IMG/VR virus record: IMGVR_UViG_3300021180_000012 | Span: 1 to 61,718 of that record | Length of the DNA: 61,718 nucleotides | Source of the DNA: a virus | Reading direction: 5' to 3' (one strand) | Shown here: positions 1 through 7,782 of the stretch, one piece after another | How the letters are laid out: each line of letters begins with the position of its first letter | How positions within the stretch are numbered: the first letter of the stretch is position 1 | Program-made: the position numbers and the translations under genes | The notes under the pieces: generated by a model | What the model was told of the DNA's origin: nothing | Seen by the model: the letters and a program-made list of their open reading frames with translations, nothing else | The model's database searches: none

Positions 1-176
1 GGGGATTTACCACCGTGCTTCCTGCACCTACCGTTACTCATCGTCTGTGTAGCCATACAACGTAGCTTGCTGCCAGGACGCTTCGAGTAACACACCGGCG
101 TCCCTTTGTCGTTGTACCCGAAGATCCGCTTGCCCTCGGGAGTTACGGCTATTACCTTGTCTCTTAATCTTGATGG
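1..176. repeat. Terminal overlap of the contig, left copy (with 61543-61718)
   Basis: These 176 bases recur at the right end of the window with three mismatches by eye (positions 3, 6 and 132 against 61545, 61548 and 61674). All three fall at third codon positions of the terminase small-subunit frame, so the protein is unchanged. The simplest reading is an assembly overlap of a circular or circularly permuted genome, with strain variation between the two copies. A true packaged direct terminal repeat would be expected to be identical. Confidence 0.9.
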
Positions 177-185
177 AGCCACCAT
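1..185 (-). CDS. terS: Terminase small subunit, 5' part (continues at 61718)
   Basis: This is the N-terminal part of the gene that resumes at 61718. The ATG at 185-183 follows a strong AAGGAGG ribosome-binding site and opens MVAPSRLRDKV, which joins in frame to the right-end copy. The complete product is about 284 residues. A cysteine-rich segment ends in CRKHGG, a C/H signature I associate with phage proteins encoded beside the large terminase; it may be a small zinc site. The assignment rests on this signature and on position two genes before terL. Confidence 0.7.
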   Translation of the reverse strand, partial: MVAPSRLRDKVIAVTPEGKRIFGYNDKGTPVCYSKRPGSKLRCMATQTMSNGRCRKHGGKS

Positions 186-203
186 GACTGAGACCTCCTT
201 CTA

Positions 204-278
204 TACTGTAGGTCGGATTTGAACCAGCGACCTCCCCAATGGTGTTAGGGGCGCTCTACCAGACTGAGCTACTACAGT
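204..278 (-). tRNA. tRNA-like gene with irregular anticodon arm
   Basis: On the minus strand a perfect 7-bp acceptor stem (ACTGTAG with CTACAGT), a perfect 4-bp D stem (GCTC/GAGC) and a T arm with TTCAAAT loop (one mismatch in the stem) form a tRNA cloverleaf of about 75 nt. The anticodon arm is abnormal: CCCC and GGGG enclose a 10-nt segment, so no standard 5+7+5 arm with U33 forms and the anticodon cannot be assigned. CCA is not encoded. It sits between the stem-loop at 283-324 and the terS ribosome-binding site, so it could be a degenerate tRNA, a processing signal or a tRNA mimic. Confidence 0.6.
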
Positions 279-282
279 GAGC

Positions 283-324
283 GCAGGGACTGAGCCAGAA
301 AGGCCCTAAGAACTCAGTCCCTGC
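283..324 (-). other. 12-bp perfect stem-loop between the secreted-protein gene and tRNA-like element
   Basis: GCAGGGACTGAG at 283-294 pairs perfectly with CTCAGTCCCTGC at 313-324 around an 18-nt loop. No T-run follows on the minus strand, so it is not a classical intrinsic terminator. Each arm contains one CAGNNNCTG site, the word enriched across the genome. It may be an RNA processing or stability element, or a paired protein-binding site. Confidence 0.7.
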
Positions 325-390
325 AAGCCGAGCGCAACCCGGAGACAGGTATGGCGAACCGTTGCAGATCGCGCTCGACATCGTACGGAC

Positions 391-984
391 TTACGAGCGA
401 CCCCAGGCCAACACGTTGAGCGTGAAGGACTGACCGTGCGCCCCGCCGTCGACAATCACATAACGTACGCGTACGTAGTCGCACAACATAGTCGGACGAA
501 CCGCACCGGACGCGGCGTCAGCCGTTGTAGCAGTCACCGAGGTACCCGCAGACGCTGATGGGGCTAATGTCGCCTGAAACGACTTCGCCCCGCCGTTGCC
601 TAAAACGGTTGTGAAGTGTATCGCGTTAAACCAAGTCGTTCCGGCGTTGGGCGAAGTGTCAATATACACGTCCAACGTATCGCCAGCAGCAGCCGCAGCC
701 GCTGTGACCGAACAAAAGACTTGGAGTTCCTTGTACTTGCCCAGGCCGGAGACGGCGGTGCCGTTCACTGTATGGGCTACGGCGTCGGTGGTCGACGCGA
801 GCAGGGTTACGGCGCTGTTGGCATTCGTTGTGTACGTGTTGCCGGTCAGGTCGCCGCGTGTCGTGTGTAGTGCGCCGTTGTCGTCACGGACTGCTGTGGG
901 TGTCGCTGCCGAAAGCGGCGGTCCCAACCAACAGAGCGCGAGAATGGCCGAGAGAGCGCCGATAGCGCCAATCTTTCGGATCAT
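391..984 (-). CDS. Predicted secreted protein with Sec signal peptide
   Basis: The 197-residue product starts after AAGGAG-caaca-ATG. It begins with a clear signal peptide: RK, a hydrophobic core over about residues 8-20, then a small-residue cleavage region near PLSAA (residue 26-27). The mature part is rich in Thr, Ala, Gly and Ser with alternating hydrophobic residues, suggesting an all-beta fold, and has only two cysteines. I do not recognise a family. A signal peptide is uncommon for a protein encoded between the endolysin and terminase. It may act in the periplasm or on the cell surface during lysis or exclusion, or be a virion adhesin-like protein; the function is unknown. Confidence 0.75.
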   Translation of the reverse strand: MIRKIGAIGALSAILALCWLGPPLSAATPTAVRDDNGALHTTRGDLTGNTYTTNANSAVTLLASTTDAVAHTVNGTAVSGLGKYKELQVFCSVTAAAAAAGDTLDVYIDTSPNAGTTWFNAIHFTTVLGNGGAKSFQATLAPSASAGTSVTATTADAASGAVRPTMLCDYVRVRYVIVDGGAHGQSFTLNVLAWGRS

Positions 985-1044
985 TGTTGCTCCTTAGTTC
1001 GTAGTGTTTGTGGGCTAGGTAGTACAGTTAAAGCGGCTGAGTAG

Positions 1045-1491
1045 TCAGCCTACGGTCGACGGGCTGACGCCGGTTCCGTTCCCGGCATCGGCACTCGGAG
1101 TGGCTGATACCGCTCCAATGCCGGAAGTGTTGTCGAGCGGTAGGCCGTCGACGGGGGCCGGGTCGGTCACTGCCGTTGGATCGGGTGCATCGGCCTGAGC
1201 GGTCACGTCACCGGCGCTGCCGCCGTCCTCGACGACCGGAGCGGGTTCGGGAGCGGCGTTCGGGTCGACGTAGGCCGGGATCGTGGCGAGAACAGCCTTT
1301 GCGTCGTCGATGTGGTAGACCTGGCGAAGATCGAGGTAGGCGTCACTGTTTGAGATCTGTGCAAGACGCCCATTGCAAGCGTCGATGCCGGGAATGGCAT
1401 CGTAGAGTAGTCCGGTCAGAACCTTGCCGTCCGACGAGACCATGATTACCTTGTCGCCGTTCTGTGCGGGGCGACCGTTGCCGTAATGCAT
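1045..1491 (-). CDS. Small protein with compact N-terminal domain and acidic Pro/Ala tail
   Basis: The 148-residue product has a compact N-terminal part (about 1-70; NGRPAQNGDKV, then GLLYDAIPG and LDLRQVYHIDD) that resembles small SH3-like modules seen next to phage endolysin genes. A low-complexity tail of Pro, Ala, Asp and Thr fills the remaining half. It follows the GH25 endolysin gene in the same direction. The motif CTCTGGAA lies upstream at about 1541. Function is not known; an endolysin accessory or virion-linked protein is possible. Confidence 0.65.
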   Translation of the reverse strand: MHYGNGRPAQNGDKVIMVSSDGKVLTGLLYDAIPGIDACNGRLAQISNSDAYLDLRQVYHIDDAKAVLATIPAYVDPNAAPEPAPVVEDGGSAGDVTAQADAPDPTAVTDPAPVDGLPLDNTSGIGAVSATPSADAGNGTGVSPSTVG

Positions 1492-1591
1492 CTTCGTATC
1501 CTTTGTGGAGTAGTTGCAGTTTTGCGAGGGCTGCTAACCTCTCTGGAAGTAGTATCTACTGGTCTATTCGATCTGAGCCGTTAGGCGAGGA

Positions 1592-2350
1592 TCATTTTAT
1601 CGTATGATCGGATCGGAGCTTGCTGAACGGCCCGAAGAACACGTCCAAGTCGAAGTTCTGCTTTACCGACTGACCCTGCATCCTGCCAGTCCCTGTGTAC
1701 TGCTGGAATGAGCAGTAGGCCGCTGCCGGGATGACCGCAGGGTCCGGGTTGGGTGCTGGATCGGAGGTTGCGTACCTCGCTATGCAGAGAGTGTACATGT
1801 GAGAGGGGAACGCTGTTGCGTACCGCTCGCGGTAGTCGCTGTCGTTGCAGTAGATGATCGGGTAGTAGCCACTGAGACGCTTCAGTTCCTGCGCTACGGT
1901 GAGCGCCATCTCCGCAGACGGATAGTGTTTGGTGCCATCCTGGTCGACGGTGGGTTCCACGTCCAGCATGTGAACCAGGCTGACGCCACGAACGATGTTA
2001 GGCTCCCAGACTTCCCAGAAGTTCTCGGCCTGAGCAACCGCAGGAGCGAATGGATCGAGCCAATGGTACGCAGAGGGGGCGAACCCGTTGTTCGGATTGT
2101 CCTTTTCACCGGGGAGCAGGTTCTTCGCAACCGTGTTGCCCCTCGTGATGTGATCGAGGAAGTGTGGATCGCGTCCGTTCGCAGCAGTTGATGCTTTCGC
2201 CCAAAAGAACTTACGTGGGGGATACCCAGTTTGTGGTTGGTTGGCGAGACCGAACTGAATTGCCCCGTTGTCGTCGTCACCGTGGTAAATGTCGAACCCG
2301 TACGCGACCTTCGTAGGGTCTGTGCCCCACAATTGTGATGCTTTTGCCAT
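1592..2350 (-). CDS. Endolysin, GH25 muramidase
   Basis: The 252-residue product has the features of glycoside hydrolase family 25 lysozymes, which cut the MurNAc-GlcNAc bond of peptidoglycan. These are YGFDIYHGD near residue 18 (first conserved Asp), FFWAKAS near 49, HMLDVEPT near 128-134 with the Asp and catalytic Glu pair, PIIYCND, IARYA, and a C-terminal FQQYTG...DLDVFFG segment. There is no signal peptide or separate wall-binding domain, so release needs a holin or similar. The start follows GATGGAG-caaaaac-ATG. A TATCAG-NNN-CTGATA palindrome lies 30 bases upstream, and a sigma70-like promoter at 2815-2844 could drive it through a long leader. Confidence 0.9.
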   Translation of the reverse strand: MAKASQLWGTDPTKVAYGFDIYHGDDDNGAIQFGLANQPQTGYPPRKFFWAKASTAANGRDPHFLDHITRGNTVAKNLLPGEKDNPNNGFAPSAYHWLDPFAPAVAQAENFWEVWEPNIVRGVSLVHMLDVEPTVDQDGTKHYPSAEMALTVAQELKRLSGYYPIIYCNDSDYRERYATAFPSHMYTLCIARYATSDPAPNPDPAVIPAAAYCSFQQYTGTGRMQGQSVKQNFDLDVFFGPFSKLRSDHTIK

Positions 2351-2814
2351 GTTTTTGCTCCATCTCGATAGATTTGGTAGGGTATCAGCCTCTGATAGTA
2401 GTGTTTTCGTGAATACGTTTGCAGAGTATGAGTGCCAGCGGCCAGCGCCCCCTTCATATGAAAAGGGGGATGGGGGTACCCTACCATGCTTGTATGGCTC
2501 ACAGTCCCTGATAGCCGGTGTCGATGCACACTCCCCACCCTATAGGTGTCAGACGCTGTGAACCCTCACGTACAGCACGGTTAGGGACTGTGTACAGCGA
2601 GCTATCAGCGTGTGTGAGCCGGTGTTGCTCTGTGTGCGTGTGTGAGGGTGTCAGACGCTGATAGGGTGTGCTATGGGTACGTTCCGTACCACTAATAATG
2701 CCGTACCAGAGCACAATTCACCCTCTTGCACTTGCTTGCATACATCACATGGGTTGATACCTCGCAAGCTCACCACACCGTACCGACTGCCTAGCGTGCT
2801 ATTGATGTGAGCAC

Positions 2815-2844
2815 AGCATACGGCCACATATAGAACCCTGTCAA
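2815..2844 (-). promoter_or_regulatory. Sigma70-like promoter upstream of the endolysin
   Basis: On the minus strand TTGACA (2844-2839) is followed after 18 bases by TATGCT (2820-2815). The -35 box is perfect and the -10 matches four of six bases. Transcription would start near 2808 and run through a leader of about 450 nt into the GH25 gene and then towards terS. No other good promoter was seen for this gene group. Confidence 0.55.
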
Positions 2845-3206
2845 TCGACCATAGATCTAATCACAGTATTGACAGCTATTGACACAACATACCCCATCGA
2901 TAACGCCGTTTTAATGTCCCGCTCGCAAGCTCGCGAGACGAATAGACCAATTCGACCGTACCCGTTGCTCGCTAACAGCCATGTACCGCCGTCTGCTCTA
3001 CTCTGTACAGCTAATTCGCCCCTAGAATGGCCGGTTAAACCGTGACGCTTTCGCGTCTAGAATGCCCGCACAGCGTTCAGCAGGGTAAATCACCCCATGT
3101 GCACGGCTACAACGGCACACACGGCCACACAGCAAGCTTTAACCGTGCTTTGCGTCAATCGACCTAACCGCCATATGCACACAGCACAGCACCGTGCTAT
3201 AGTCCA

Positions 3207-3244
3207 CACAACAAAACAGAGCACATCAATCAAGGTGTGCTCTG
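3207..3244 (-). terminator. Intrinsic terminator after the 3290-3847 gene
   Basis: CAGAGCACA (3217-3225) and TGTGCTCTG (3236-3244) form a perfect 9-bp stem with a 10-nt loop. On the minus strand it is followed by TTTTGTTGTG. It lies about 45 bases past the stop codon of the 3290-3847 gene and closes the short-gene region. Confidence 0.8.
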
Positions 3245-3289
3245 CTCTGTACTCAGTATTCGATTGTTCGCGGATCTAACCGCCGATTA

Positions 3290-3847
3290 TTACGTATCCT
3301 TCTTTCGGTTCACGTCGACGGAACCCGTATAGTGGGGTAATTCCATCTTGACGGTAACATTCCCTGATATCTCAATGGTTTGCTCTGTCAATTCGTACGT
3401 GTACACACCTTCCGACCATTCGCCGTAACTAGTTGTCGTGACAAACTGATAGATACCTTTGTGCTCGCGAACGTCGACAACTTGATAACCGCCGGAACCG
3501 TTATTAGCGTAAACGGTGCGACCTTCGCTAATCGCTTGCTTGACTTCCTCAATCGTGTACCGCTTGATAACCGGCTCAATTGCACAGTCAGAGCTAGTAC
3601 CTTGCTCACGGCCACGGTAATAGGCGCTGATTGCATCGTTCAGCGTGTTGTATGTGTCGTCTGCCGGTTGACCGTCGACGCCAATATACCACGGTTGGGT
3701 ATTGCGCTCGCCAAACGTATCAAACGGTATGTGCTTGACTTCGTATACCATGCCGAGCAGATTGACGCGGTATAGACCTGCGCAAACCTTGCGTTTACCT
3801 ATCGTGGCTAATCGACCGTCATTTAGTTGTACCTGTACGTTTTTCAT
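3290..3847 (-). CDS. Unknown early-region protein, 185 residues
   Basis: I chose the ATG at 3847 (MKNVQVQLND) because GGAAGGTGTCAG lies directly upstream; a longer frame from 3871 would run through that site. The product is mixed alpha/beta with several Tyr-rich segments (YIGVDGQPADD, YRGREQG, TYELTEQ) and no membrane segment. No family is recognised. It is the last gene of the accessory region and has its own terminator. It is probably co-transcribed with the zinc protein at 3864-4118 from the promoter at 4166-4194. Confidence 0.7.
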   Translation of the reverse strand: MKNVQVQLNDGRLATIGKRKVCAGLYRVNLLGMVYEVKHIPFDTFGERNTQPWYIGVDGQPADDTYNTLNDAISAYYRGREQGTSSDCAIEPVIKRYTIEEVKQAISEGRTVYANNGSGGYQVVDVREHKGIYQFVTTTSYGEWSEGVYTYELTEQTIEISGNVTVKMELPHYTGSVDVNRKKDT

Positions 3848-3863
3848 AGTCTGACACCTTCCT

Positions 3864-4118
3864 TTAAGCATTCAAGCACTTGCGCGAACATACCATCTTG
3901 CTGTGATACAAACCGCCGTCTGTCAATAGCCGGGTATTGTACTCTGCTTCCGTCTCATTGGCGTTATCGTGCTTCCATGATGATACCCGCTCAATTGCTT
4001 GCTTGTATTCGCTCGCGTCGACTGTGACTAACGCCGTACCATTCGGTTTGATGTGCTTTCCACATTCGTCACAGCCATCACCAATTGGCCGAACAACTTT
4101 TAATACCTTGTCTCTCAT
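3864..4118 (-). CDS. Small zinc-binding-type protein, 84 residues
   Basis: CDEC near residue 16-19 and CSRKC near 77-81 form two cysteine pairs typical of a treble-clef or zinc-ribbon site. The middle is helical and polar. The ATG follows GGGAGGGTTCAGACT; this leader also contains TTCTGGGAGG, one form of the CTCTGGRA-like word. A strong promoter sits 50 bases upstream. Position and size fit an early host-modifying protein, but no target can be named. Confidence 0.7.
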   Translation of the reverse strand: MRDKVLKVVRPIGDGCDECGKHIKPNGTALVTVDASEYKQAIERVSSWKHDNANETEAEYNTRLLTDGGLYHSKMVCSRKCLNA

Positions 4119-4165
4119 AGTCTGAACCCTCCCAGAAAAGTCAATTGATTGATTAGTACAGTGAT

Positions 4166-4194
4166 AGTATATCAGAGCTAACAGCGTCTGTCAA
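4166..4194 (-). promoter_or_regulatory. Strong sigma70 promoter with overlapping CAGNNNCTG site
   Basis: TTGACA (4194-4189) and TATACT (4171-4166) are separated by 17 bases on the minus strand. The genome-wide motif CAGNNNCTG (4182-4190) overlaps the -35 box and spacer, so a protein bound there would compete with RNA polymerase. It drives the genes at 3864-4118 and 3290-3847. Confidence 0.85.
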
Positions 4195-4560
4195 CCCTAT
4201 TATGGTTATTCTGCAAACTTTCTTTAATCCGTTCTCATCTTTCTGGGAATAGGTATAACCATAGGTCGCGAACCCGGCCAATTGAGCACAGCGAACATTC
4301 GATCTAATAGTGTCTGCGAACCGTAAAAATAGTAGAATACCCATTCTTGACCACAGAACGCACGCACAGCGATTGATACCCGGCTCACGACAATACACTC
4401 ATAAAATTGTCTGCGTGCGCTGTGCGTGCATCCCCATCGGGAAAAACGGCCAATTAACACACCCTAATATGCACATCCGACACACAGCCGGATTATCGAC
4501 AGTAGACAGAGCTTGACAGCACAGACAGCGTAGTGTCAACGGTGTTGACTAGAGCAGACA

Positions 4561-4597
4561 CAAAAATACCCGCTCACCTTTGACAGCAAGCGGGTAT
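4561..4597 (-). terminator. Intrinsic terminator after the 4623-5792 gene
   Basis: ATACCCGCT (4566-4574) and AGCGGGTAT (4589-4597) form a perfect 9-bp stem with a 14-nt loop. On the minus strand the stem runs into TTTTTGTG. It lies 25 bases beyond the stop codon of the Ala/Thr/Lys-rich protein gene, which is thus a single-gene unit with its own promoter. Confidence 0.85.
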
Positions 4598-4622
4598 CGA
4601 TCGATATTAGGTTGACCGGCGA

Positions 4623-5792
4623 TTAGCGCGGTACAATCTTGACAGTCAAGGCCGGTGCCGACCTTTGCGGTTTGAATGCGAACGTATACCCGGTTCCTCC
4701 CTTAACCTTGACGTTCTGCGTACCCTTCCCGCTTTCGGAACCCTCAACATACTTCCAACCGGAACCGAGCACGCTGTACCCTTCCGGTGCACTCACAGTG
4801 TCTGTGAGCCCCTTTGCAATCAGGTACTCATAGGTGAGCTTGTAACCTTTGGGTAACGTCTGCTCACCTTCCGCAAGGATTTCAGCAAGACGGTATTCCG
4901 ACTGATAGCACCGTCGAACGCTCGCGAGGTACGTATCACGTGCAACCGGCGTGTGTCCGTGAGCACGGCCATACGTAACCGCGTAGTTACGGGATGCACG
5001 CGCGTTCGCCAATTGATCGATTGCAAGCTCAATCGCAGACACTGATAGCAACGGCCATGTATTCCAGCGCTCGCCGTACAGTTCCTCGCGTGACTTGCCG
5101 GGTTCCTTAACCTTCGCAACCTTTGCGACCTTCGCCGGTGCCGTGGCCTTGACGGTTCCAACCTTCGCCGTTTGCGTGCTCTTGCCGGTTGCCGTTGTCT
5201 GCGTCTGCGAACCCTTCGCCGGTGTTGTCGTGCTCGCCGTGGCCGTGATACCATTCGCACGGTTATACTGCATTTTGGCACGGCCATATGTGAACTTATG
5301 AGCAGTCAAGCGCTTTTTGTAAGCGTCTGCCGGTTCGTTCCGCTTTTTCGCGGGTTCCGGGTTCGTGAGTACCCATTGCTCATAGGTTGTGAACAGTTTG
5401 GGTGTCTTAACCTTCGCCGGTGCCGTGGCTGTGGCCGTCTTGCCGGTGCTCGCAGGTTTGGCCGGTGCGCTCGCCGTGGCCTTGACCGTGGCCTTAACGG
5501 GTTCCTTCGCCGTGGCCGGTGCAACACGAACGCGAGCAGTCACCTTGACCGGTGCGGAAGTCTGCGCAGGTTTGACCGGTGCCGTGGCCGGTTTGCTCGC
5601 CGGTTTGGTGCTCTGCTTGCTGTCGTGAAGTTCTGCAAGGTCGCGAGCAACGGTGAACCCTTTGACGCTATCAACCTTCTTGCCGGATAGTGTGATATCC
5701 CAATTCTTAGATGTGGGATTGAGAGTAAGCAGATACGAACCCGCTTTGCCCTTCGCCGTGTGCGTACCGTTTGCGTTCTTTAACCAGTTCAT
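4623..5792 (-). CDS. Ala/Thr/Lys/Pro-rich linker protein, 389 residues
   Basis: The product has a folded N-terminus (about 1-55, a likely small beta domain: SYLLTLNPTSKNWDITLSG). A long basic low-complexity stretch (about 60-240) with repeats such as KATAPAKV follows, interrupted by a helical piece with WVLTNPEP. The C-terminal domain (about 240-389) contains REELYGERW, several helices and a final GTGYTFAFKPQ strand. The basic repeats recall histone-H1-like or AlgP-like tails and could bind nucleic acid. It is transcribed alone from 5866-5895 to 4561-4597. Function unknown; DNA binding is only inferred from composition. Confidence 0.7.
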   Translation of the reverse strand: MNWLKNANGTHTAKGKAGSYLLTLNPTSKNWDITLSGKKVDSVKGFTVARDLAELHDSKQSTKPASKPATAPVKPAQTSAPVKVTARVRVAPATAKEPVKATVKATASAPAKPASTGKTATATAPAKVKTPKLFTTYEQWVLTNPEPAKKRNEPADAYKKRLTAHKFTYGRAKMQYNRANGITATASTTTPAKGSQTQTTATGKSTQTAKVGTVKATAPAKVAKVAKVKEPGKSREELYGERWNTWPLLSVSAIELAIDQLANARASRNYAVTYGRAHGHTPVARDTYLASVRRCYQSEYRLAEILAEGEQTLPKGYKLTYEYLIAKGLTDTVSAPEGYSVLGSGWKYVEGSESGKGTQNVKVKGGTGYTFAFKPQRSAPALTVKIVPR

Positions 5793-5865
5793 TGTCTATG
5801 TCCCTTCTGATTGTGTGGCCGGGTTGACCGGCCTAGTCGATATTCAAAAATGAGCGTGCGTATAG

Positions 5866-5895
5866 ATCATAGCACACTGTGTATAATCCTGTCAA
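5866..5895 (-). promoter_or_regulatory. Strong sigma70 promoter for the 4623-5792 gene
   Basis: TTGACA (5895-5890) and TATGAT (5871-5866) lie 18 bases apart on the minus strand. The -35 box overlaps the last codons of the upstream gene (stop at 5892-5894), a compact arrangement that makes the downstream gene an independent unit. Confidence 0.85.
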
Positions 5896-6467
5896 GCCTT
5901 GATTAGTTCGGCATTATCATACGCCACGAACCCGGAACGTTTGCCGTTGATAAACAACTCAACGCCGTACAGGTTACGCCATTCGCGCAGACTGTTGCAC
6001 AGCACCGCATAGCTCGCAAACGGCACTTGACAATAGAACCGTACGCAGAGCAGTCTATGATAGTGCCATTCCACACGCAGAACACCGGAACCCTTCCAAG
6101 TGCTATTGTGATAGATCGATACCCGGCCTACCGTGCAACCGTCTTGCAACCGTGATACCCATTCACGCAAACCGCGCAAGTTCCGCGAACGCTTGACGGC
6201 AACACCGGTCAAACCGTCTATTAACCGTACCTCGCGAGCTTCGAACGCTTGCATGTTGACTGCTCGCCAACCTTCCGACTGTGCACCGCTCTCAATCCTG
6301 AAAGCATTTTTAAGGCCATACTTGACAGGGATTGAGTATTCCTGCTCGCGTGTTACCCATGTTTGGGTACGGCCATTCCTGCGAGCACGTACCGGTGTGC
6401 CGTCTGCGTTCGTGTTGCTCGCGTGCTCAAAGTCACCGGCGTTGACTGCTTCAAACTTACTTAACAT
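5892..6467 (-). CDS. Unknown early-region protein, 191 residues
   Basis: The product begins MLSKFEAVNAGDF and is basic and Trp/Tyr-containing, with an Arg-rich middle (RSRNLRGLREWVSRL) and a C-terminal part with LRVEWHYHRLL and VELFINGKR. The alternation suggests a mixed alpha/beta fold. There are no membrane segments and no recognised family. The gene overlaps the end of its neighbour by 11 bases, implying translational coupling from the promoter at 7753-7782. Confidence 0.65.
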   Translation of the reverse strand: MLSKFEAVNAGDFEHASNTNADGTPVRARRNGRTQTWVTREQEYSIPVKYGLKNAFRIESGAQSEGWRAVNMQAFEAREVRLIDGLTGVAVKRSRNLRGLREWVSRLQDGCTVGRVSIYHNSTWKGSGVLRVEWHYHRLLCVRFYCQVPFASYAVLCNSLREWRNLYGVELFINGKRSGFVAYDNAELIKA

Positions 6468-7008
6468 CGTTCGTTACCTCCGATAGTTCGCGTGCTGTGC
6501 GCTCATCTGCAAGTCTGCGCAGACGGGATATCACACCGTCTGACTTGACACCATAGCCAACCTTGCGTTTAGTGCGCTTTACCCGGCATATGTCCATATC
6601 GCCACGGTTCACGCCGTGCCATTCGAACCCGTCAAGGTAAAACCATACGTCTGTGCGCTGAACCCTTGACCAAACACCGGGTACGAACATATTGGACTGC
6701 TTGTAATACTCAACCCAGAGCGTGAAATCACTAGTCCAATTGGTTACGCACTTCGTACGGTTCGTACCCTCCGATACACCGCCGTCTGTGCGCTCATAGC
6801 GGTACGGTTTGTCACCTACCGACAGGTACAGCGTGTTGACACCCTTTGATACCATAAACTCAATGTCAACGATTGCTGCACACTGATAGCAGATTTTACG
6901 CTCTGTCGGTTCGCCGTGGTCAACCGTTGCGTACCCGGTTGTGCATGTGCCGTGCTCGCTCACGGTGTGGCCGCAAGACAGCAATTCGATTGTGTTACCA
7001 GTTTGCAC
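6457..7008 (-). CDS. Cysteine-containing unknown protein, about 183 residues
   Basis: The open frame reaches 7152, but I prefer the GTG at 7008 because GGAGG lies 8 bases upstream and this start overlaps the neighbour's stop by 14 bases, the usual spacing here. The product has LLSCGHT...GTC near its start and CYQC about residue 40, a likely zinc site. A Trp-rich middle (WVEYYKQ, VWFYLDGFEWHG) and a basic C-terminus follow. No family is recognised. It belongs to the same early transcript as its neighbours. Confidence 0.6.
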   Translation of the reverse strand: MQTGNTIELLSCGHTVSEHGTCTTGYATVDHGEPTERKICYQCAAIVDIEFMVSKGVNTLYLSVGDKPYRYERTDGGVSEGTNRTKCVTNWTSDFTLWVEYYKQSNMFVPGVWSRVQRTDVWFYLDGFEWHGVNRGDMDICRVKRTKRKVGYGVKSDGVISRLRRLADERTARELSEVTNDVK

Positions 7009-7429
7009 GGTTGACACCTCCGCACATTCCAGACAACGAACCGACAGGGAACCCGTATCGATCGAACGCAAGGTTGTGTAAATCTTCCTGCGAGCATGTG
7101 ACGTGCAGAGGGTACGCAAACGTTCCGGTGCTCTGCTGTGCTTGCTTAGCACACCACGTGAACGCCGTACCCTTTTGTTTCTGCGTAGTCACAGAAAAAC
7201 GTCTGTCAGTGACTGTAAGCGTACCGTACCGGTTGCTAGTCGATTTATCCTCATAGGTGTGGACACCGGAACCGGTATTTTCGTAAACAGCTATCAGAGT
7301 ACCATAGCTGTAAACGGCTATGTTGCCGTTCTCATCTTTCAATCCCCACAGAGCACCGGCATTGATGGCGAGCTTTTTGAAGCTCTGAACCTTGACCATT
7401 CGGCCACTTGTTAACTTTGCATCTAACAT
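6995..7429 (-). CDS. Unknown early-region protein, 144 residues
   Basis: The product begins MLDAKLTSGRMVKVQSF after GGAG-taaccaacct-ATG. Its N-terminal half is predicted beta-rich (GLKDENGNIAVYSYG, YGTLTVTDRRFSV), like the protein at 3290-3847, which also opens with a short 'L..GR.V.V' type strand. The C-terminal half contains three cysteines. No family can be named. It is the second gene behind the promoter at 7753-7782. Confidence 0.65.
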   Translation of the reverse strand: MLDAKLTSGRMVKVQSFKKLAINAGALWGLKDENGNIAVYSYGTLIAVYENTGSGVHTYEDKSTSNRYGTLTVTDRRFSVTTQKQKGTAFTWCAKQAQQSTGTFAYPLHVTCSQEDLHNLAFDRYGFPVGSLSGMCGGVNRANW

Positions 7430-7444
7430 AGGTTGGTTACTCCT

Positions 7445-7705
7445 TTAACCTTTGTTCGTCATATATCCGCACAACTCTAGTGTCATACGGGAATAGAATT
7501 GACCGTCGACTGTGTAAACGCCAATGTTATAGTCACTAACCGCCGATACCAGTATACAAGCACCGTTACGGTTTGTCAAGTTCACAACCTTTGTGACTTT
7601 CAATAATGCTCGCAAGGTGTCCATAGTGTACCTCTCTATCGACCGATTAACATGATAACCGCGTCTATCAGCACTGACATTGACGGAATAGCGATTAGCA
7701 ACCAT
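7445..7705 (-). CDS. Small unknown early protein, 86 residues
   Basis: The frame starts MVANRYSVNVSADRRGY after AGGTGAG-taca-ATG; an internal ATG at residue 28 is possible. The sequence is basic and beta-leaning (VTKVVNLTNRNGACILV, YNIGVYTVDG). It is the first gene behind a strong promoter and therefore probably among the earliest expressed. No family is recognised. Confidence 0.65.
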   Translation of the reverse strand: MVANRYSVNVSADRRGYHVNRSIERYTMDTLRALLKVTKVVNLTNRNGACILVSAVSDYNIGVYTVDGQFYSRMTLELCGYMTNKG

Positions 7706-7752
7706 ACCATTGTACTCACCTACTTTCGATCTAACCTTATTGAACTGTGAAC

Positions 7753-7782
7753 ATCATATCACAACCTAGTACCGTCTGTCAA
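7753..7782 (-). promoter_or_regulatory. Strong sigma70 promoter for genes 7705 to 5892
   Basis: TTGACA (7782-7777) and TATGAT (7758-7753) lie 18 bases apart on the minus strand, with an A/T-rich stretch just upstream near 7795-7820 that may act as an UP element. It precedes the gene at 7445-7705 by about 45 bases. Confidence 0.85.

Larger units (their letters stand above)
2351..3289. other. 939-bp control region without a gene
   Basis: No convincing coding frame is present. The region holds a late-side promoter candidate (2815-2844), a terminator for the gene at 3290-3847 (3207-3244), four CAGNNNCTG sites within 280 bp (2385, 2502, 2550, 2652), a C5TT/AAG5 stem with TTCATATGAA at its centre (2448-2469), and short hairpins such as CTCGC/GCGAG near 2931-2946 and GACGC/GCGTC near 3044-3057. 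TTAAAACGGCGTT at about 2900-2912 (minus) resembles the arm core of the inverted-repeat elements at 8.2 and 35.2 kb. Confidence 0.7.
4119..4622. other. 504-bp intergenic region with promoter and terminator
   Basis: This stretch carries the promoter at 4166-4194 and the terminator at 4561-4597. Frames of about 80 codons on the minus strand (4153-4398, 4224-4460) overlap the promoter, lack a good ribosome-binding site and are not accepted as genes. The middle (about 4200-4540) shows nothing else I can name. Confidence 0.6.

Noticed and set aside
2499-2714. 71-codon minus-strand frame in the 2.4-3.3 kb region
   Set aside because: It covers several CAGNNNCTG sites, is His/Thr-rich without domain character, and has no ribosome-binding site.
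4153-4460. Minus-strand frames of about 80 codons between the promoter and terminator
   Set aside because: They overlap the strong promoter at 4166-4194, lack ribosome-binding sites and have atypical composition.
5172-5690. 172-codon plus-strand frame within the Ala/Thr/Lys-rich gene
   Set aside because: It is the antisense shadow of a low-complexity GC-rich coding region and is Arg/Cys-rich.
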